NCBI GenBank assembly: GCA_937897665.1
Contig: CALCPB010000201.1
Coordinates: forward strand, 1-14,075
Origin: an uncultured Halomicronema sp.
Lineage (GTDB): Bacteria > Cyanobacteriota > Cyanobacteriia > Phormidesmidales > Phormidesmidaceae
Direction: 5' to 3'
DNA: 14,075 nt
Shown here: positions 13,536 to 14,075 of the stretch, piece after piece
Layout of the letters: every line of letters starts with the position of its first letter
How positions within the stretch are numbered: the stretch's first letter is position 1
The notes under the pieces: generated by a model
Databases searched by the model: none
Seen by the model: only the letters and a program-made list of their open reading frames with translations
What the model was told of the DNA's origin: nothing
Position numbers and translations under genes: made by a program

Positions 13536-14075
13536 TGCAAAAATATTGGCAAGTGCTGCAGCTGTTTTGGAGCACCGCGATCGCCGCCGAATTAGAGTAT
13601 CGCCTCAATTTTTCAGTCGCGGCCCTGAGCAGCGTGGGGGGACTGATCGGCAGCTTGTTTGGCCTCTTTTTGTTCTATCGCACGGGTTACGAATTCCCTG
13701 GCTGGAGTTGGGAAGAAGCGCTCATTGTGCTGGGGGTATTCACGCTGCTGCAGGGATTTGCGGCGACTTTTTTGGCCCCTAATCTCAACAAAATTGTGAG
13801 TCAGGTGCAAGAAGGCACGCTCGATTTTGTCTTGCTAAAACCGATCAGCTCGCAGTTTTGGCTCTCGCCGCGCACCCTATCGCCTTGGGGCATTCCTGAT
13901 CTGTTCTTCGGCCTCGTGATGATTGGTTATGCCGGGTCGCGGTTGGGAGTTGCTCCCCTCGCTTATTTCATCGCCCTGCCGCCGCTCATGTTTGGCTTCC
14001 TCAGCTTGTACAGTCTGTGGTTTGTGTTGGGTGCGACCAGCATTTGGTTTGTCAAAATCTATAACGTGACTGAGG
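13535..14075 (+). CDS. ABC-2 family transporter permease, subunit 2 (partial, runs off right edge)
   Basis: ATG 13535-13537 shares its A with the last base of the previous gene's TAA. 180 codons are open without a stop to the window end. The protein begins MQKYWQVLQLFWSTAIAAELEYRLNF, close to the usual opening of the second permease of the pair. A helix follows at about 33-48, then a W-rich loop (GWSWEEALIVLGVF) and IVSQVQEGTLDFVLLKPISS (87-106). That segment is the counterpart of the REVVEGKLSAFLLQPID segment in the first permease. Helices continue at about 120-132 and 140-170. A HIP1 site falls in the coding of the first helix. About 80-90 residues are probably missing at the C-terminus. 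Substrate unknown. Confidence 0.85.
   Translation, partial: MQKYWQVLQLFWSTAIAAELEYRLNFSVAALSSVGGLIGSLFGLFLFYRTGYEFPGWSWEEALIVLGVFTLLQGFAATFLAPNLNKIVSQVQEGTLDFVLLKPISSQFWLSPRTLSPWGIPDLFFGLVMIGYAGSRLGVAPLAYFIALPPLMFGFLSLYSLWFVLGATSIWFVKIYNVTE

Noticed and set aside
1..14075. tRNA, rRNA, CRISPR array, IS or phage genes
   Set aside because: Scanning by eye found no cloverleaf with a CCA or T-loop pattern, no regularly spaced repeats, and no transposase, integrase or phage-like product.

Overview
The window is cyanobacterial chromosome. The HIP1 palindrome GCGATCGC occurs about 18 times in 14 kb. The gene content fits too: a rimI / lysA / cdaA / uppS neighbourhood, pentapeptide-repeat and META-domain exported proteins, and paired ABC-2 permeases of the cyanobacterial type. 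Nothing in the sequence fixes genus or species. There are no rRNA or tRNA genes, CRISPR array, insertion sequence or prophage genes.

Layout. Positions 1-147 hold the first 49 codons of rimI on the minus strand, leaving the left edge. Divergently, lysA (277-1683), cdaA (1856-2788) and uppS (2778-3527) run on the plus strand: the last step of lysine synthesis, the c-di-AMP synthase, and the undecaprenyl-PP synthase that supplies the lipid carrier for the cell wall. From 3528 to 4148 is mostly non-coding, with a candidate 35-residue membrane peptide on the minus strand and a hyphenated inverted repeat. A secreted META-domain gene on the minus strand (4149-4706) is cut by one in-frame TAG. After a 560-base gap comes a Trypco1-domain protein (5269-5595).

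From 8307 down to 5814 a minus-strand operon encodes a TonB-like, proline-rich membrane-anchored protein and an Fe(III)-type ABC permease. The permease is cut by one in-frame TAA next to the junction between its two fused modules. No binding protein or ATPase for it lies in the window. On the plus strand follow a pentapeptide-repeat lipoprotein (8689-9216), a phnCDE importer operon for phosphonate or related phosphorus compounds (9776-12390) with a perfect 11-bp hairpin between phnD and phnE, and an ABC-2 permease pair (12726-13535 and 13535 to the right edge, incomplete).

The most notable points are two separate single-codon disruptions (TAG and TAA) in minus-strand genes about 2.2 kb apart, each with well-preserved in-frame coding sequence downstream; the permease stop, which leaves two reading frames that each hold one coupling loop; the Trypco1 gene with no trypsin-like partner beside it; and the phnD-phnE hairpin. 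I see no clearly new multi-gene system. Much of the window is core cyanobacterial housekeeping and nutrient uptake.
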